From contig NZ_NJIC01000031.1 in assembly GCF_013620825.1 (NCBI RefSeq), forward strand, positions 9,678-54,136: a stretch of 44,459 nt of DNA. Reading direction: 5' to 3'. Below the pieces are notes generated by a model. The model was not told where the DNA came from, did no database searches, and saw only the letters and a list, made by a program, of their open reading frames with translations. This document shows, piece after piece, positions 20,897-30,580 of the stretch (positions are counted from its first letter, which is position 1; each line of letters begins with the position of its first letter). The translations under genes were made by a program, and so were the position numbers. This DNA comes from Rhodanobacter sp. PCA2 (GTDB lineage: Bacteria; Pseudomonadota; Gammaproteobacteria; Xanthomonadales; Rhodanobacteraceae).

Positions 20897-23470
20897 ATGA
20901 GCCACGACGATCTCTCCCTGCACACGCCCTTGATGCGCCAATACCTCACCGCGAAAGCGGCGCATCCTGATGTGCTGCTGTTCTTCCGCATGGGCGATTT
21001 CTACGAGCTGTTCTACGATGACGCGCGCAAGGCGGCGCGGCTGCTGGACATCACGCTGACCCAGCGCGGCCAGTCGGCCGGTGCGCCGATTCCGATGGCG
21101 GGCGTGCCCTATCACGCGGTGGAGAATTACCTCGCGAAGCTGGTGCGCCTCGGCGAATCGGTGGCGATCTGCGAGCAGATCGGCGATCCCGCGCTGGCCA
21201 AGGGCATCGTGGAGCGCAAGGTGGTGCGCGTGGTCACGCCGGGCACGGTGACCGACGCCGCGCTGCTGGAAGAACGCCGCGACAACCTGCTGCTGGCGAT
21301 CGCCGCGGGCGCGAAGGACGGCTACGGCCTCGCGTGGGTGGATCTGTCCAGCGGCCGTTTCCTGCTCAGCGAGGTGCCGCACGCGGAAGCGCTGGCGGCG
21401 GAACTCGCGCGCTTGCAACCGGCTGAAACCCTGGTGGACGAAAGCGTGGCGTGGCCGAAGCTCGTCGCCGCCCTGCCGGGCCTGCGCAAGCGGCCGCCAT
21501 GGCATTTCGAAACCGATGCGGCGCGGCGCGAACTCAACCGCTTCTTCGGCACGCGCGACCTCGGCGGCTTCGGCGTGGACGCGCTGCCGCTCGCCATCGG
21601 CGCAGCCGGCTGCCTGCTCGGCTACGTCGAGGAAACCCAGAAGAGCGCGCTGCCGCACCTCAGCGGCATGGCGGTGGAATCGGCCAGCGAAACCATCGCG
21701 CTGGACGCCGCCACGCGCCGCAACCTGGAACTGGACACGCATCCCAGCGGCCGCACCGAACACACCTTGCTCGGCGTGCTGGACGAAACCGTGACGCCGA
21801 TGGGCGCGCGCCTGCTGCGCCGCTGGCTGAATCGCCCGCTGCGTTCGCGCGAACTGCTGCGTGGCCGCCACCAGGCCATCGGCACGCTGGTCGACAACCG
21901 CCGCTACGAAGCGCTGCGCGAACAGTTGCGCGGCATCGGCGACCTGGAGCGCATCCTCGCCCGCGTGGCGCTGCGCTCGGCGCGGCCGCGCGACCTGTCC
22001 ACCCTGAGGGACGGCCTGCTGGCCGCGCCGGAGCTGCGCGAACGCATCGCCGGCCTGGACAGTCCGCTGCTGCATGCGCTGGTCGAACGCATCGGCAACC
22101 ACGCCGAGACCGCGACACTCCTCCAGCGCGCCATCGTCGAACAGCCGCCGGCGCTGCAACGCGACGGCGGCGTCATCGCGGACGGCTACGACGCCGAGCT
22201 GGACGAGCTGCGCCGGCTCTCCACCCATGCCGACCAGTACCTCGTCGAACTGGAGGAACGCGAGAAGGCCGCCAGCGGCATCCCCACGCTCAAGGTGGGC
22301 TACAACCGCGTGCACGGCTACTACATCGAGATCAGCAAGGCGCAGTCGGACAAGGCGCCCACGCATTACACGCGCCGCCAGACCACCAAGAACGCCGAGC
22401 GCTACATCACCGAGGAACTCAAGCAGTTCGAGGACAAGGTGCTCAGCGCGAAGGAGCGTTCGCTGATGCGCGAACGCGCGCTGTACGAAGCGCTGCTCGA
22501 CACGCTGACCGAACGGCTGGAGCCGCTGAAGCAGGCGGCCGCCGCCATCGCGGAACTGGACGTGCTCGCCACCCTCGCCGAACGCGCCGAGACGCTGGAC
22601 TGGAGCGCGCCGGAACTCGCCGACGAACCCGGCATCGCGATCGAGCGCGGCCGCCATCCGGTGGTGGAAAAGGTGCGCGAGGAACCGTTCGAGCCGAACG
22701 ACCTGCGGCTCGACGACAACCGCCGCATGCTGGTAATCACCGGCCCCAACATGGGCGGCAAGAGCACCTACATGCGGCAGAACGCGCTTATCGTGCTGCT
22801 TGCGCACATCGGCAGCTACGTGCCTGCGACACGCGCGACGATCGGCCCCGTCGACCGCATCTTCACCCGCATCGGCGCGGGCGACGACCTCTCGCGCGGC
22901 CAGTCCACCTTCATGGTGGAAATGAGCGAGACCGCCAACATCCTGCACAACGCCACCGAGTACAGCGTGGTGCTGATGGACGAAGTGGGCCGCGGCACCA
23001 GCACCTACGACGGCCTCGCGCTTGCGCGCGCCGCGGCGGTGCATCTCGCGGCGACGAGCCGCGCCTTCACCCTGTTCGCCACACACTACTTCGAATTGAC
23101 CGAACTCGCGGGCGAATACACGGGTATCGCAAACGTGCATCTCGACGCCGTGGAATACGGCGAGCAACTGGTGTTCATGCATGCGGTGAAGGACGGCCCG
23201 GCCAATCGCAGCTTCGGCCTGCAGGTGGCGGCGCTGGCCGGCCTGCCCAAGGCGGTGATCGCGGATGCGCGGCGCACGCTGGCGAAGCTGGAGAGCGGCA
23301 TGCATGCGCATGGCGGCGCGGCGCCCGTTGCCGAAGCATCGCCACAACTCGGCCTGTTCGCGCCACCCGCGCCTTCCGCCGTGGAGCATGCGCTGGACGC
23401 GATCGATCCGGATGCGCTCACGCCGCGCGATGCGCTGGAGGCGCTGTACCGGTTGAAAGGCCTACGCTGA
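20897..23470 (+). CDS. mutS: DNA mismatch repair protein MutS
   Basis: 857 residues, the mismatch-recognition ATPase. The N-terminal domain has [11 protein letters not shown] with the mismatch-inserting F35-x-E37; the connector, lever and clamp domains follow; the ATPase has Walker [10 protein letters not shown] near residue 616 and Walker [13 protein letters not shown], then [11 protein letters not shown]. Length is normal. The C-terminal tail ends in [12 protein letters not shown], the dimerisation helix region. It is divergent from pncC; its last 9 nt overlap the end of the convergent response regulator gene. Confidence 0.98.
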   Translation: MSHDDLSLHTPLMRQYLTAKAAHPDVLLFFRMGDFYELFYDDARKAARLLDITLTQRGQSAGAPIPMAGVPYHAVENYLAKLVRLGESVAICEQIGDPALAKGIVERKVVRVVTPGTVTDAALLEERRDNLLLAIAAGAKDGYGLAWVDLSSGRFLLSEVPHAEALAAELARLQPAETLVDESVAWPKLVAALPGLRKRPPWHFETDAARRELNRFFGTRDLGGFGVDALPLAIGAAGCLLGYVEETQKSALPHLSGMAVESASETIALDAATRRNLELDTHPSGRTEHTLLGVLDETVTPMGARLLRRWLNRPLRSRELLRGRHQAIGTLVDNRRYEALREQLRGIGDLERILARVALRSARPRDLSTLRDGLLAAPELRERIAGLDSPLLHALVERIGNHAETATLLQRAIVEQPPALQRDGGVIADGYDAELDELRRLSTHADQYLVELEEREKAASGIPTLKVGYNRVHGYYIEISKAQSDKAPTHYTRRQTTKNAERYITEELKQFEDKVLSAKERSLMRERALYEALLDTLTERLEPLKQAAAAIAELDVLATLAERAETLDWSAPELADEPGIAIERGRHPVVEKVREEPFEPNDLRLDDNRRMLVITGPNMGGKSTYMRQNALIVLLAHIGSYVPATRATIGPVDRIFTRIGAGDDLSRGQSTFMVEMSETANILHNATEYSVVLMDEVGRGTSTYDGLALARAAAVHLAATSRAFTLFATHYFELTELAGEYTGIANVHLDAVEYGEQLVFMHAVKDGPANRSFGLQVAALAGLPKAVIADARRTLAKLESGMHAHGGAAPVAEASPQLGLFAPPAPSAVEHALDAIDPDALTPRDALEALYRLKGLR

Positions 23471-24070
23471 GCCTGGCGTCGGCGGATCGCCCGGCTTCGT
23501 TGCTGCGCGATGCGCAACATGGGCTTCGTCCGGCATCCCGATATCGGGAATGGCATCCCACTCGGCCTGGCTCACGCCGGATGGCGGCTGCGGCTGCTGT
23601 ACCGGCGCACGTGCCGGCAGGCGCCCGGTCAGCACCAGCTGGCGGATGCGCTCGAACACCTCGCCGCGACCGAACGGCTTCTTCATGAAATCGTCGGCGC
23701 CGTAGCGCTGCACGTAGAACTGCTCGGTGGCCTGCACATTGCCGCTGATCATCACGATGGGCGTGCGCTGCGTGGCCGGTTCGCGCCGCATCGCGCGCAG
23801 CACCTCGAAGCCGGAGATCCCGGGCAGCACGATGTCGAGGAACACCAGGTGCGGCCGCACGCTGCGCGCCAGCGCCAGCGCGCTTTCGCCGTCGGCCGCC
23901 TTGACGACCTCGTAGCCGTCCTGGGTCAGCATCTTGCCCAGCACCGCGCAGATCGTCGCGGAGTCGTCCACCACCAGCACGCGGCTGGCCACCGGCGCGC
24001 GCACCCGCGGTTCGCTGTGGCGCCGTTCGCCGCCGGCCACCAGCCGCTGCAACAAACCGAAACCGGCCAT
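23462..24070 (-). CDS. CheY-like response regulator (paralogue A)
   Basis: About 202 residues: a single receiver domain with tails and no output domain. The receiver is intact: [20 protein letters not shown] (acidic pair), FLDIVLPG (phosphoacceptor Asp), MISGN and the KKPFG lysine, resembling PilG/PilH/CheY regulators. The N-terminus [14 protein letters not shown] could form a short amphipathic helix. The C-terminal 50 residues are proline-rich. GGAAGGGG precedes the ATG at 24070. A close paralogue lies at 29914-30459, with the segment [16 protein letters not shown] identical in both. The cognate histidine kinase is not in the window. Confidence 0.85.
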   Translation of the reverse strand: MAGFGLLQRLVAGGERRHSEPRVRAPVASRVLVVDDSATICAVLGKMLTQDGYEVVKAADGESALALARSVRPHLVFLDIVLPGISGFEVLRAMRREPATQRTPIVMISGNVQATEQFYVQRYGADDFMKKPFGRGEVFERIRQLVLTGRLPARAPVQQPQPPSGVSQAEWDAIPDIGMPDEAHVAHRAATKPGDPPTPGSA

Positions 24071-24161
24071 CCCCTTCCCCCTTCGCCGGCGGGGATGCCG
24101 GCGTCGGAACAGTTTCCTTGCCGGCATGAACGGGCGCAAGCGGGACTCCGGGAAGGCCGCC

Positions 24162-24749
24162 TCAAGGGTCGCCGACGCGCCCCTGCGGCTCGTAACACAG
24201 CAGCATGTTGCCGTTGCCGAAGCGCCGCGACCGGGCAAGGCGCAAATCCATGCCGGCCGCGAAGCCGCCGAACAACGACCTTCCACGCCTGCCCAGCACG
24301 ACCGGGACGATCACCAGCTGGTATTCGTCGATCAGTCCGGCCGGCCCCAGCGAGGCCACCAGTTCGCCGCTGCCGAGGATCACCAGGTCCGCGCCGGGTT
24401 CGCTTTTCAGCGCCCGCAGCCGCGGTATCGCGTCGCCCTCCAGCACGGCGGTGTTGTTCCATGCCGCTTCGCGCAGCGTGCGCGAACAGACGAATTTCGG
24501 CAGCGCGTTCATCCGTTCGGCCACCGCCGGCTCGTTCTGAGCTGCCGCCGGCGTGGGCCACCATGAAGCCATCATCTGGTAGGTGACGCGCCCGAACACC
24601 AGCTCGCCGCCGCTGTCCGCATTGCCCTGCACGAAGGCGTCCCATTCCGCATCGCGCTCGCGCCGATGGGTCCAGCTGAAATCGCCGTCTGTGCTGGCGT
24701 AGCAGCCGTCCAGCGTCACCATGTCGAAAGCAATCAGTCTGCGCATCAT
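24162..24749 (-). CDS. Dihydrofolate reductase-like family protein (RibD C-terminal type)
   Basis: About 195 residues. FDMVTLDGCYAS near the start, GELVFGRVTYQMMASWWP and DLVILGSGELVASLGPAGLIDEYQLVIVPVVLGRGRSLF near the end (wild-type here: VVLGRRGRSLF) are the hallmarks of the RibD_C/DHFR-like reductases, NADPH-dependent enzymes of mostly unknown substrate. Start at the ATG pair 24749/24746, both after AGAGG; the second gives better spacing. It lies 19 bp after the GST gene and is probably cotranscribed with it under the divergent TetR regulator, suggesting a detoxification or xenobiotic-reduction role. Confidence 0.83.
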   Translation of the reverse strand: MMRRLIAFDMVTLDGCYASTDGDFSWTHRRERDAEWDAFVQGNADSGGELVFGRVTYQMMASWWPTPAAAQNEPAVAERMNALPKFVCSRTLREAAWNNTAVLEGDAIPRLRALKSEPGADLVILGSGELVASLGPAGLIDEYQLVIVPVVLGRRGRSLFGGFAAGMDLRLARSRRFGNGNMLLCYEPQGRVGDP

Positions 24750-24768
24750 CCACCTCTGCGTTGATGGT

Positions 24769-25404
24769 TCAGGCCTCGGCTTCGGCGGCAGGCATGGCCG
24801 GGAACGGCTCGCGCCATGCCGGCAGGGCCTGCAATTGCCGGTGCCAGCGAGCGATGTGCTCGAAGCCGTCCAGCGGCAGCCGCGCTTCCTTCGCCCAGCC
24901 CAGCGGCGTGGAAACGGCGAAATCCGCCACGCCGAGTTGCTCGCCCACCAGCCATTCGTGCGCAGCCAGGTGGGTGTCGAGCACGGCCGCAAACTGCCGG
25001 AAGAACTTGCCCGCTTCGGCCACCGCGGCTGCATCCGCTTCGCCCATACCCACCCAGGGCTTGATCACGTACTCGAAGTACAGCGCACCGCCATGTCGCA
25101 GGAAATGCGCCTGGTTCCAGGACAACCAGCGCATGGCTTCGACCTGCGCCGCGGGAACCGACGGCCACAACGCCGAGCCGGCCTGCATCGCCAGATGCAC
25201 CATGATCGCGTCGGCCTCCCACAGTCGCAGCACGCCGTCGGTCAGCACCGGCACCTTGCCATTGGGATTGAGCGCGAGGTACGGCGGCTGCTTGTGTTCG
25301 CCACGCGCAAGGTCGACGCGCATCCACTCGACCGGTGCCTCGAGGTATTTCGCCACGGCGCAGGCCCGGCGGGGATTGAAGACCTCGGCGTAATACAGCT
25401 TCAT
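24769..25404 (-). CDS. Glutathione S-transferase family protein
   Basis: 211 residues. The N-terminal thioredoxin-like domain MKLYYAEVFNPRRACAVAKYLEAPVEW carries the glutathione-contact segment NPNGKVPVLTDG and WEADAIMVHL; the helical C-terminal domain includes HEWLVGEQLGVADFAVSTPLGW with the conserved N-capping box. No catalytic cysteine is seen at the N-terminal active position (FNPRRAC), so the class is uncertain. AGGAG precedes the ATG at 25404. Divergent from the TetR gene, with a strong palindrome between them. Confidence 0.88.
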   Translation of the reverse strand: MKLYYAEVFNPRRACAVAKYLEAPVEWMRVDLARGEHKQPPYLALNPNGKVPVLTDGVLRLWEADAIMVHLAMQAGSALWPSVPAAQVEAMRWLSWNQAHFLRHGGALYFEYVIKPWVGMGEADAAAVAEAGKFFRQFAAVLDTHLAAHEWLVGEQLGVADFAVSTPLGWAKEARLPLDGFEHIARWHRQLQALPAWREPFPAMPAAEAEA

Positions 25405-25452
25405 GGGGCGCTCCTCTCGGGGTTGGATGCCCAAAGTCTGCGCCGCATCAAT

Positions 25453-25470
25453 ATATGTTCAAGAACATAT
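25453..25470. promoter_or_regulatory. Probable TetR operator between GST and TetR genes
   Basis: ATATGTTCAAGAACATAT: perfect 8-bp arms ATATGTTC / GAACATAT around AA, in the 109-bp divergent gap. Its symmetry, AT-rich ends and position between the two start codons fit a TetR dimer site repressing both the gst operon and tetR itself. Confidence 0.7.
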
Positions 25471-25513
25471 TCAATCCCGGCGCTACGCTGTGGCGGCACC
25501 GGAGGAAACCGCC

Positions 25514-26104
25514 ATGCCGTACAGCGCCGAACACAAGCAGAAGACCCGCGCGCGCATCGTCGAGCGCGCACGCGTGCTGTTCAACCGCCGTGGCTTCAGC
25601 GAGGTCTCCATCGACGAGATCATGGCCAGCGCGGAACTCACGCGCGGGGGCTTCTACAACCACTTCCGCACCAAGGAGGAGCTGTTCGTGGAAGCGGTGG
25701 CGACGTACCGTGACTTCAACCCGGTCGAACGCTGGCCGGACCTGGACTTCGACCCGGCGCGCCGCGGGACGGCGTTCGCCCGGCAGATGGTCGACGTCTA
25801 TCTCTCGCGCGAACACCTGGACGACATCGAGGGCCACTGCCCGATGATCGCCCTGCCCTCCGACGTGGCACGTGCGGGCCCCGGCGTGAAAGACGCTTAT
25901 CGCGGCTTGCTGGAGCGCATGGCCGGAATGCTCGCGCAAGGCGTCGGCGCATCCGCCGACAGCGAAGCCGCGCGCCAGCGCGGACTCGCCCTCGCCGCGC
26001 TGTGCGTGGGCGGCATGGTGCTGGCGCGCACCGTCGAGGACGACGCCCTCCGCGACGAGATCCGCGCGGCGGCGCGCGCCACGGCGCACGAGCTGATCGA
26101 CTGA
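25514..26104 (+). CDS. TetR family transcriptional regulator
   Basis: 196 residues. The N-terminal HTH is clear: KTRARIVERARVLFNRRGFSEVSIDEIMASAELTRGGFYNHFRTKEELF. The C-terminal ligand domain contains GHCPMIALPSDVARAGPGVKDAY, shared by a group of TetR proteins that control GST, reductase or efflux genes. GGAGG precedes the ATG at 25514. It is transcribed away from gst–dhfr-like, with a palindromic operator in the gap, and so is the likely repressor of that pair. The inducer is unknown; an electrophile or redox-active compound would fit the neighbours. Confidence 0.9.
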   Translation: MPYSAEHKQKTRARIVERARVLFNRRGFSEVSIDEIMASAELTRGGFYNHFRTKEELFVEAVATYRDFNPVERWPDLDFDPARRGTAFARQMVDVYLSREHLDDIEGHCPMIALPSDVARAGPGVKDAYRGLLERMAGMLAQGVGASADSEAARQRGLALAALCVGGMVLARTVEDDALRDEIRAAARATAHELID

Positions 26105-26591
26105 TCCGCGCGACGCGAGCCGGAATCACCCGCCCTCTGCCACAGGCGTCGCGTGTCTGGGTGACACGAGCGGCCTCCTGACGGAGTTGCCGGCAACGAA
26201 ACGCTGCCCGCAACCATTCCGGCTCGGCGTCTTGCCCGGCAGAGTCGCGGACCGTGAAGCGTTGCCCGCCTCCTGCCCGAGGGGCCATCGGCGCACGCAC
26301 GGTCCGCCATGACGGCGCATGCCGCTGCGGGCCAACCGAACTGGAGCCGGCCAATCCCAGCCTCCTTCGGCGCCGCGCACCGACATCCGCTGCCGGAACC
26401 TCGGCGACCATCGGTCAGCTCAATCGAAAGACAAGCAACATGATATGTAAATCGTTTGTTCTTTCATAAATTTTTATTATTTGTCGATTTCTTTCGATAT
26501 TTATAGCCTCGGCGTACCCGAAGGGAGCCCGGCGAGTTGACCCTGTCGGTTTCATCTGCCCGTAGCGGGCACCAGATGGGGAGAAAAACGA
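26105..26591. other. Intergenic region (487 bp) upstream of TonB receptor
   Basis: No gene I can support. The first 300 bp are GC-rich and contain an exact 10-bp inverted repeat, GCGGACCGTG (26247-26256) and CACGGTCCGC (26298-26307). Bases 26440-26510 are strikingly AT-rich (about 70 bp), in contrast to the rest of the window, and probably contain the receptor promoter; several overlapping -10-like strings prevent a firm call. About 80 nt of leader then precede the start codon. Confidence 0.6.
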
Positions 26592-29500
26592 ATGAACAAG
26601 CAAGTCATGCGTGGGAACCAACACCGTCGCAACGCCCTGGCCGTGGCTCTCGCCATGAGTCTGGGTGTCAGCAGCCTGGCACATGGCCAGGGAACGACCG
26701 GCTCGATCTTCGGCACCGCGCCGGCGGCAGTGGGCGAAACGGTCCGCATCGTCAACAAGCAGACCGGCCTCACCCGCGAAGTGGCAGTGGACGGCACGGG
26801 GCGTTTCAGCGCCAACCAACTGCCGGTGGGCAGCTACACCGTATCGCTGATGCAGGGCGGCAACGTGCTTGCCGTGCACGACCACGTGCAGGTGAGCGTG
26901 GCGGGCGGCGGCGCGGTGCCGTTTACCGCGGCCGAGACCGGCAAGAGCGTGCAGAACCTGTCCGGCGTCACCGTCACCGCCAACTCGATCCCCGCGATCG
27001 ACGTGTCCTCGACCCGCCAGACTTCGGTGATCACCTCGCGGGACCTGAAGTTGCTGCCGCTGGCCCGCAACGCCGAATCCATCGCCCTGCTGGCGCCCGG
27101 CACGGCCGGCGGCAATGCCAGCCTGGGCCACGGCCCGGCCGGCACCCCGCTGATCTCGTTCGGCGGCGACTCCGTGGTGGAAAACGCGTACTACATCAAC
27201 GGTTTCAACACCACCGATCCGGTGGGCAATGCCGGCGGCATCGCCTTGCCCTATTTCGCGATCGCCGAGCAGCAGACCATCACCTCCGGTTACAGCGCCG
27301 AATACGGCCGCTCCACCGGCGGCGTGATCAGCCAGGTGGGCCAGCGTGGCGGCAACGACTTCCATGCCGGCGTCTATGCCACCTGGGCACCAGGCTGGGC
27401 ACAGAGCAGCTACGACAACTACTACTACGCCAACCCGAACGCGCTGCCGCGCCAGACGGGCCAGCAATACGGCGATCTCCGCCAGCCGCGTTCGCAGAAC
27501 GAGTCCTGGACGCGGATCTACGATGCCTACGTGTCGGGACCGCTGATCAAGGACAAGCTGTTCTTCTACCTGACCGCCGAGACCCAGCAAGCCAACGCCA
27601 CCAGCGCCGGCCTGGCCACGTCGACGGGGAAGTCGACCTGGAGCTCGCACGGCCAGTCCTCGCCGAAGTTCTACGGCAAGCTGGATTGGAACATCAACGA
27701 CAGCAACACGCTGGAGGCCACTTACGCCTCCAGCAAGGTCGAGGACACCGCGAACAACCTCTACAGCTACAACTACGCCACCAACAGCGTGGGGAGTTTC
27801 GTAAAGGTCAACAATCCGCTGTATTCGAGCAAGTTCGACATCGGCATCCTGAAGTACACCTCCTACATCACCGACAACGTCACGCTGAGCGTGCTGGGCG
27901 GCAAGATGAAGAGCACCTACTTCGACCAGGCCGTGGCTTACCCTGGTTACGATCCGGCGCTGCCCAGCATGGGCGGCCAGGGCGCCATCGGCGGCCAGAA
28001 CCCGGCGACCCCGGGCTTCGGCAACTACAACCTCAATCCCAGCACCCTGCCCTCCGCAGGCCACCGGTCGGCGTCGAACAACCTCCGTGTCGACCTGGAC
28101 TGGAAGCTGGGCAACCACGACCTGAAGTTCGGCATCGACAACCAGCGCAGCACCGATATCGACGACGGCAAAGTCACCGTCGGCCCGGGCTACTACTGGT
28201 CCTACGGCCAGCAGTCGAATCTCACCTCGCCGACCCTGGCCTGCAATGGCCAGGGCATATGCGTTCCCACCGCGGTATCCCCCAGCAACCCGCAGGGCTA
28301 CTACGTGGGCAGGCTCACCTATGGCGGTACGGCCTCGTTCACCGTGATGCAGAAGGCGCAATACATCGAGGACAACTGGCAGGTGACGCCGAACCTGATG
28401 CTGAACCTCGGCCTGCGCAACGACCAGTTCACGAACTACAACCCGGAGATGCAGGCCTACATCCGCGAAACCAAGCCGCAATGGGCGCCGCGCCTTGGCT
28501 TCAGCTGGGACATCTTCGGCGACAGCAGCGCCAAGCTGTACGGCAACGCGGGCCGCTACTACCTCGCGCTGCCGTCGGGCCTGGGCACGCGCATGGCAGG
28601 CAACAATGCCTACCTCGAAACGTTCTATACCTATACATCCATCGATGCGAACGGCCTGCCGCAGGGCCTTACCCAGCTTCCGACCAGCGCGGCGTACTCG
28701 CCCGACGGCGAAACCGGCGTTCCGAAGGATCCGACGCTCGTCGCCGCGACCGACCTGAAGCCGATGTACCAGGACGAGTACGTGCTGGGCTTCCAGAAGG
28801 CATTCAACGCCTTCGGCCAGTCGCTGGTGTGGACCTCGCAGGCCACCTACTCGAAAATGAACGACATCGTGGACGACACCGGCGCCATCCAGCTGCCGGC
28901 CGATGCCGACACGAATCCGCTCATCTATGCCACGGAGACGGATGTACTGGTCAACCCGGGGCGCAGCAACACCCTGCGCTACTGCCTGGCGGACGACGGC
29001 GCGCTCAATCCCACCTGCACGCGCTATGGAACCTATACGTGGAACCCGCATACGGCCGTTGGCAATGCCTCGGACGGCCTGGTCGGCTTTCCTGCGGCGT
29101 TCCGCAAGTACTACAGCCTGGAAGAGTCCCTGGAACATCCGTGGGACGGCAAGTGGATGGGCAAGATCGACTACATGTTCACCAAGAGCTACGGCACCAC
29201 GGAAGGTCCGACCGAGTCGTGGTCAGGCCAGATCTCCAACGCCTCGGCCGCGTCCGGCGGCCATGCGTCCGGCTCGATCTCCACGGCCTGGGACTACCCC
29301 GAGATCATGGAGTATGCCAACGGCGACCTTCCGAACATGCACAAGCACACGCTGAAGGCGTACGGCACCTATGCGGTCACGCCGGAATGGCTGGTCAGCG
29401 GCACGTACATCATCCAGTCGGGTGCGCCGTTCACCTGCGCGGGTTACTACGGCCCGAACCAGACCAACCCGATCGGCTACGGTTCGGGCTACCACTGGTG

Positions 29501-29762
29501 CGGCGGCCGGCCGGCGCGTCCGGGGGACGCGGGCAGCACGCCGTGGACCCACCAGCTCAATCTGTCGTTGACCTACATCCCTGCATGGGCCGGCAAGCAT
29601 CTGACCCTCCAGATGCAGGTACTCAACGTGTTCAACGAGCAGGCAACCACGGCCTATACCAGCTCCTATGGCTCGACGGCTGCGCCGAACACCAGCTACA
29701 AATTGCCGGTGGGCAGCGAGGCTCCGCGCTATGGCCAGTTCAGCGTGAAGTACGACTGGTAA
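26592..29762 (+). CDS. TonB-dependent receptor, Oar-like with carboxypeptidase-regulatory N-terminus
   Basis: 1056 residues. A signal peptide (ALAVALAMSLGVSSLAHG) leads into a short CarboxypepD_reg-like beta-sandwich (residues ~35-110: VRIVNKQTGLTREVAVDGTGRFSANQLPVGSYTV), then a TonB plug (VTVTANSIPAIDVSSTRQTSVITSRDLKLLP; SAEYGRSTGGVISQV) and a large 22-strand-type barrel ending FSVKYDW with a terminal aromatic. This is the Oar-type subfamily abundant in Xanthomonadales, which take up large or peptide substrates; the substrate here is unknown. GGGGAG precedes the ATG. It stands alone, followed by a strong terminator. No sigma/anti-sigma pair is nearby. Confidence 0.92.
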   Translation: MNKQVMRGNQHRRNALAVALAMSLGVSSLAHGQGTTGSIFGTAPAAVGETVRIVNKQTGLTREVAVDGTGRFSANQLPVGSYTVSLMQGGNVLAVHDHVQVSVAGGGAVPFTAAETGKSVQNLSGVTVTANSIPAIDVSSTRQTSVITSRDLKLLPLARNAESIALLAPGTAGGNASLGHGPAGTPLISFGGDSVVENAYYINGFNTTDPVGNAGGIALPYFAIAEQQTITSGYSAEYGRSTGGVISQVGQRGGNDFHAGVYATWAPGWAQSSYDNYYYANPNALPRQTGQQYGDLRQPRSQNESWTRIYDAYVSGPLIKDKLFFYLTAETQQANATSAGLATSTGKSTWSSHGQSSPKFYGKLDWNINDSNTLEATYASSKVEDTANNLYSYNYATNSVGSFVKVNNPLYSSKFDIGILKYTSYITDNVTLSVLGGKMKSTYFDQAVAYPGYDPALPSMGGQGAIGGQNPATPGFGNYNLNPSTLPSAGHRSASNNLRVDLDWKLGNHDLKFGIDNQRSTDIDDGKVTVGPGYYWSYGQQSNLTSPTLACNGQGICVPTAVSPSNPQGYYVGRLTYGGTASFTVMQKAQYIEDNWQVTPNLMLNLGLRNDQFTNYNPEMQAYIRETKPQWAPRLGFSWDIFGDSSAKLYGNAGRYYLALPSGLGTRMAGNNAYLETFYTYTSIDANGLPQGLTQLPTSAAYSPDGETGVPKDPTLVAATDLKPMYQDEYVLGFQKAFNAFGQSLVWTSQATYSKMNDIVDDTGAIQLPADADTNPLIYATETDVLVNPGRSNTLRYCLADDGALNPTCTRYGTYTWNPHTAVGNASDGLVGFPAAFRKYYSLEESLEHPWDGKWMGKIDYMFTKSYGTTEGPTESWSGQISNASAASGGHASGSISTAWDYPEIMEYANGDLPNMHKHTLKAYGTYAVTPEWLVSGTYIIQSGAPFTCAGYYGPNQTNPIGYGSGYHWCGGRPARPGDAGSTPWTHQLNLSLTYIPAWAGKHLTLQMQVLNVFNEQATTAYTSSYGSTAAPNTSYKLPVGSEAPRYGQFSVKYDW

Positions 29763-29816
29763 GCCCTTCGCGTCCCGTGCCGCAGGCACTGCGACACCGG
29801 ACAGGAGGAGGATGCG

Positions 29817-29862
29817 AAACGAACAAGGCCGCCGGGTGGTCAACCGGCGGCCTTGTTCGTTT
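29817..29862. terminator. Strong bidirectional terminator
   Basis: Perfect 19-bp arms AAACGAACAAGGCCGCCGG (29817-29835) and its inverse complement (29844-29862) around an 8-nt loop. It separates the rightward TonB receptor gene from the leftward response regulator, so it can serve both. Confidence 0.85.
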
Positions 29863-29913
29863 GCGGTTCCCGCAGACTCGGCGCCGGAGAGTGGGGCTCC
29901 CGGCCGGCCTGCT

Positions 29914-30459
29914 TCAGGTAGCCATGCCTGCCACTACGTCATGGGTAGCCAGCGGCAAGCCTTGCGCGACCAGCCGCTCGAACGCGACGTCGCGCGCCGG
30001 CATGCGACCGGCACGCACCAATGCGTCGATGCTGGCCATCACTTCGGTACAACCAAAGGGCTTCTTCATGAAATCGTCGGCACCGTAGCGCTGCACGTAG
30101 AACTGCTCGGTGGCCTGCGAATTGCCGCTGATCATCACGATCGGGATGTGTGCAGTGAGCGGGTCGTGGCGCAGCGCGCGCAGCACCGCGAAGCCGTTGA
30201 TGCCAGGCAACACGATGTCGAGGAAGATCAGTTCAGGCAGTTCGGCCTTCGCCAACTCGAGCGCACGCTCGCCGTCGGCGGCCTTCTGCACGGCATAGCC
30301 GCACTGCTCCAGCATGCGGCCAAGTACGGCGCAGATCGTGGGGGAATCGTCCACCACCAGCATGCGCGTGCCCCGCGGCGCCTGCCGCTGGCTGTCTGGC
30401 CGTGGCACCGCAGCAGCGGCGCCACCCAGCCATCGCCTGAAGAATCCCATGCCGTTCAT
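29914..30459 (-). CDS. CheY-like response regulator (paralogue B)
   Basis: About 181 residues, a single receiver domain without output domain. [31 protein letters not shown] and KKPFG give an intact phosphorylation pocket. The N-terminus MNGMGFFRRWLGG parallels that of paralogue A and may be an amphipathic anchor. Start at 30459 is favoured by AGGGAG 7-8 nt before it; 30450 is also in frame. It is the paralogue of the gene at 23462-24070, with an unusually well conserved DNA patch (about 82 nt with three mismatches). The C-terminal 40 residues differ. No kinase or motility gene is adjacent. Confidence 0.85.
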   Translation of the reverse strand: MNGMGFFRRWLGGAAAAVPRPDSQRQAPRGTRMLVVDDSPTICAVLGRMLEQCGYAVQKAADGERALELAKAELPELIFLDIVLPGINGFAVLRALRHDPLTAHIPIVMISGNSQATEQFYVQRYGADDFMKKPFGCTEVMASIDALVRAGRMPARDVAFERLVAQGLPLATHDVVAGMAT

Positions 30460-30580
30460 CGCAAGGCTCCCTGAAGTCATCCCCGCCAAGTGAGGGTCAC
30501 GGACTCGGCGTGACTCGGCGTTGCCGCGAATGGTGGGGCAGAACCCTGGCGCAATCTGCGATGCACTGCCCGGAACCAGT

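Noticed and set aside
20687..23389. 900-aa minus-strand open frame opposite mutS
   Set aside because: Shadow of mutS; no recognisable motif and it runs across the pncC start region.
26247..26307. 10-bp inverted repeat GCGGACCGTG / CACGGTCCGC as a transposon end or terminator
   Set aside because: Arms are 41 bp apart with no U-tract, no target-site duplication and no transposase; probably chance or a weak stem in GC-rich spacer DNA.
26415..29138. 907-aa minus-strand open frame opposite the TonB receptor
   Set aside because: Antisense shadow; V/R/G/A/Q-rich with no motif, and its N-terminal part lies inside the receptor barrel.
23462..30459. Region between the two response regulators as a mobile island
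   Set aside because: Composition is like the rest of the window except for the short AT-rich promoter stretch, and no mobility gene or terminal direct repeat is visible; only the duplicated regulator remains suggestive.
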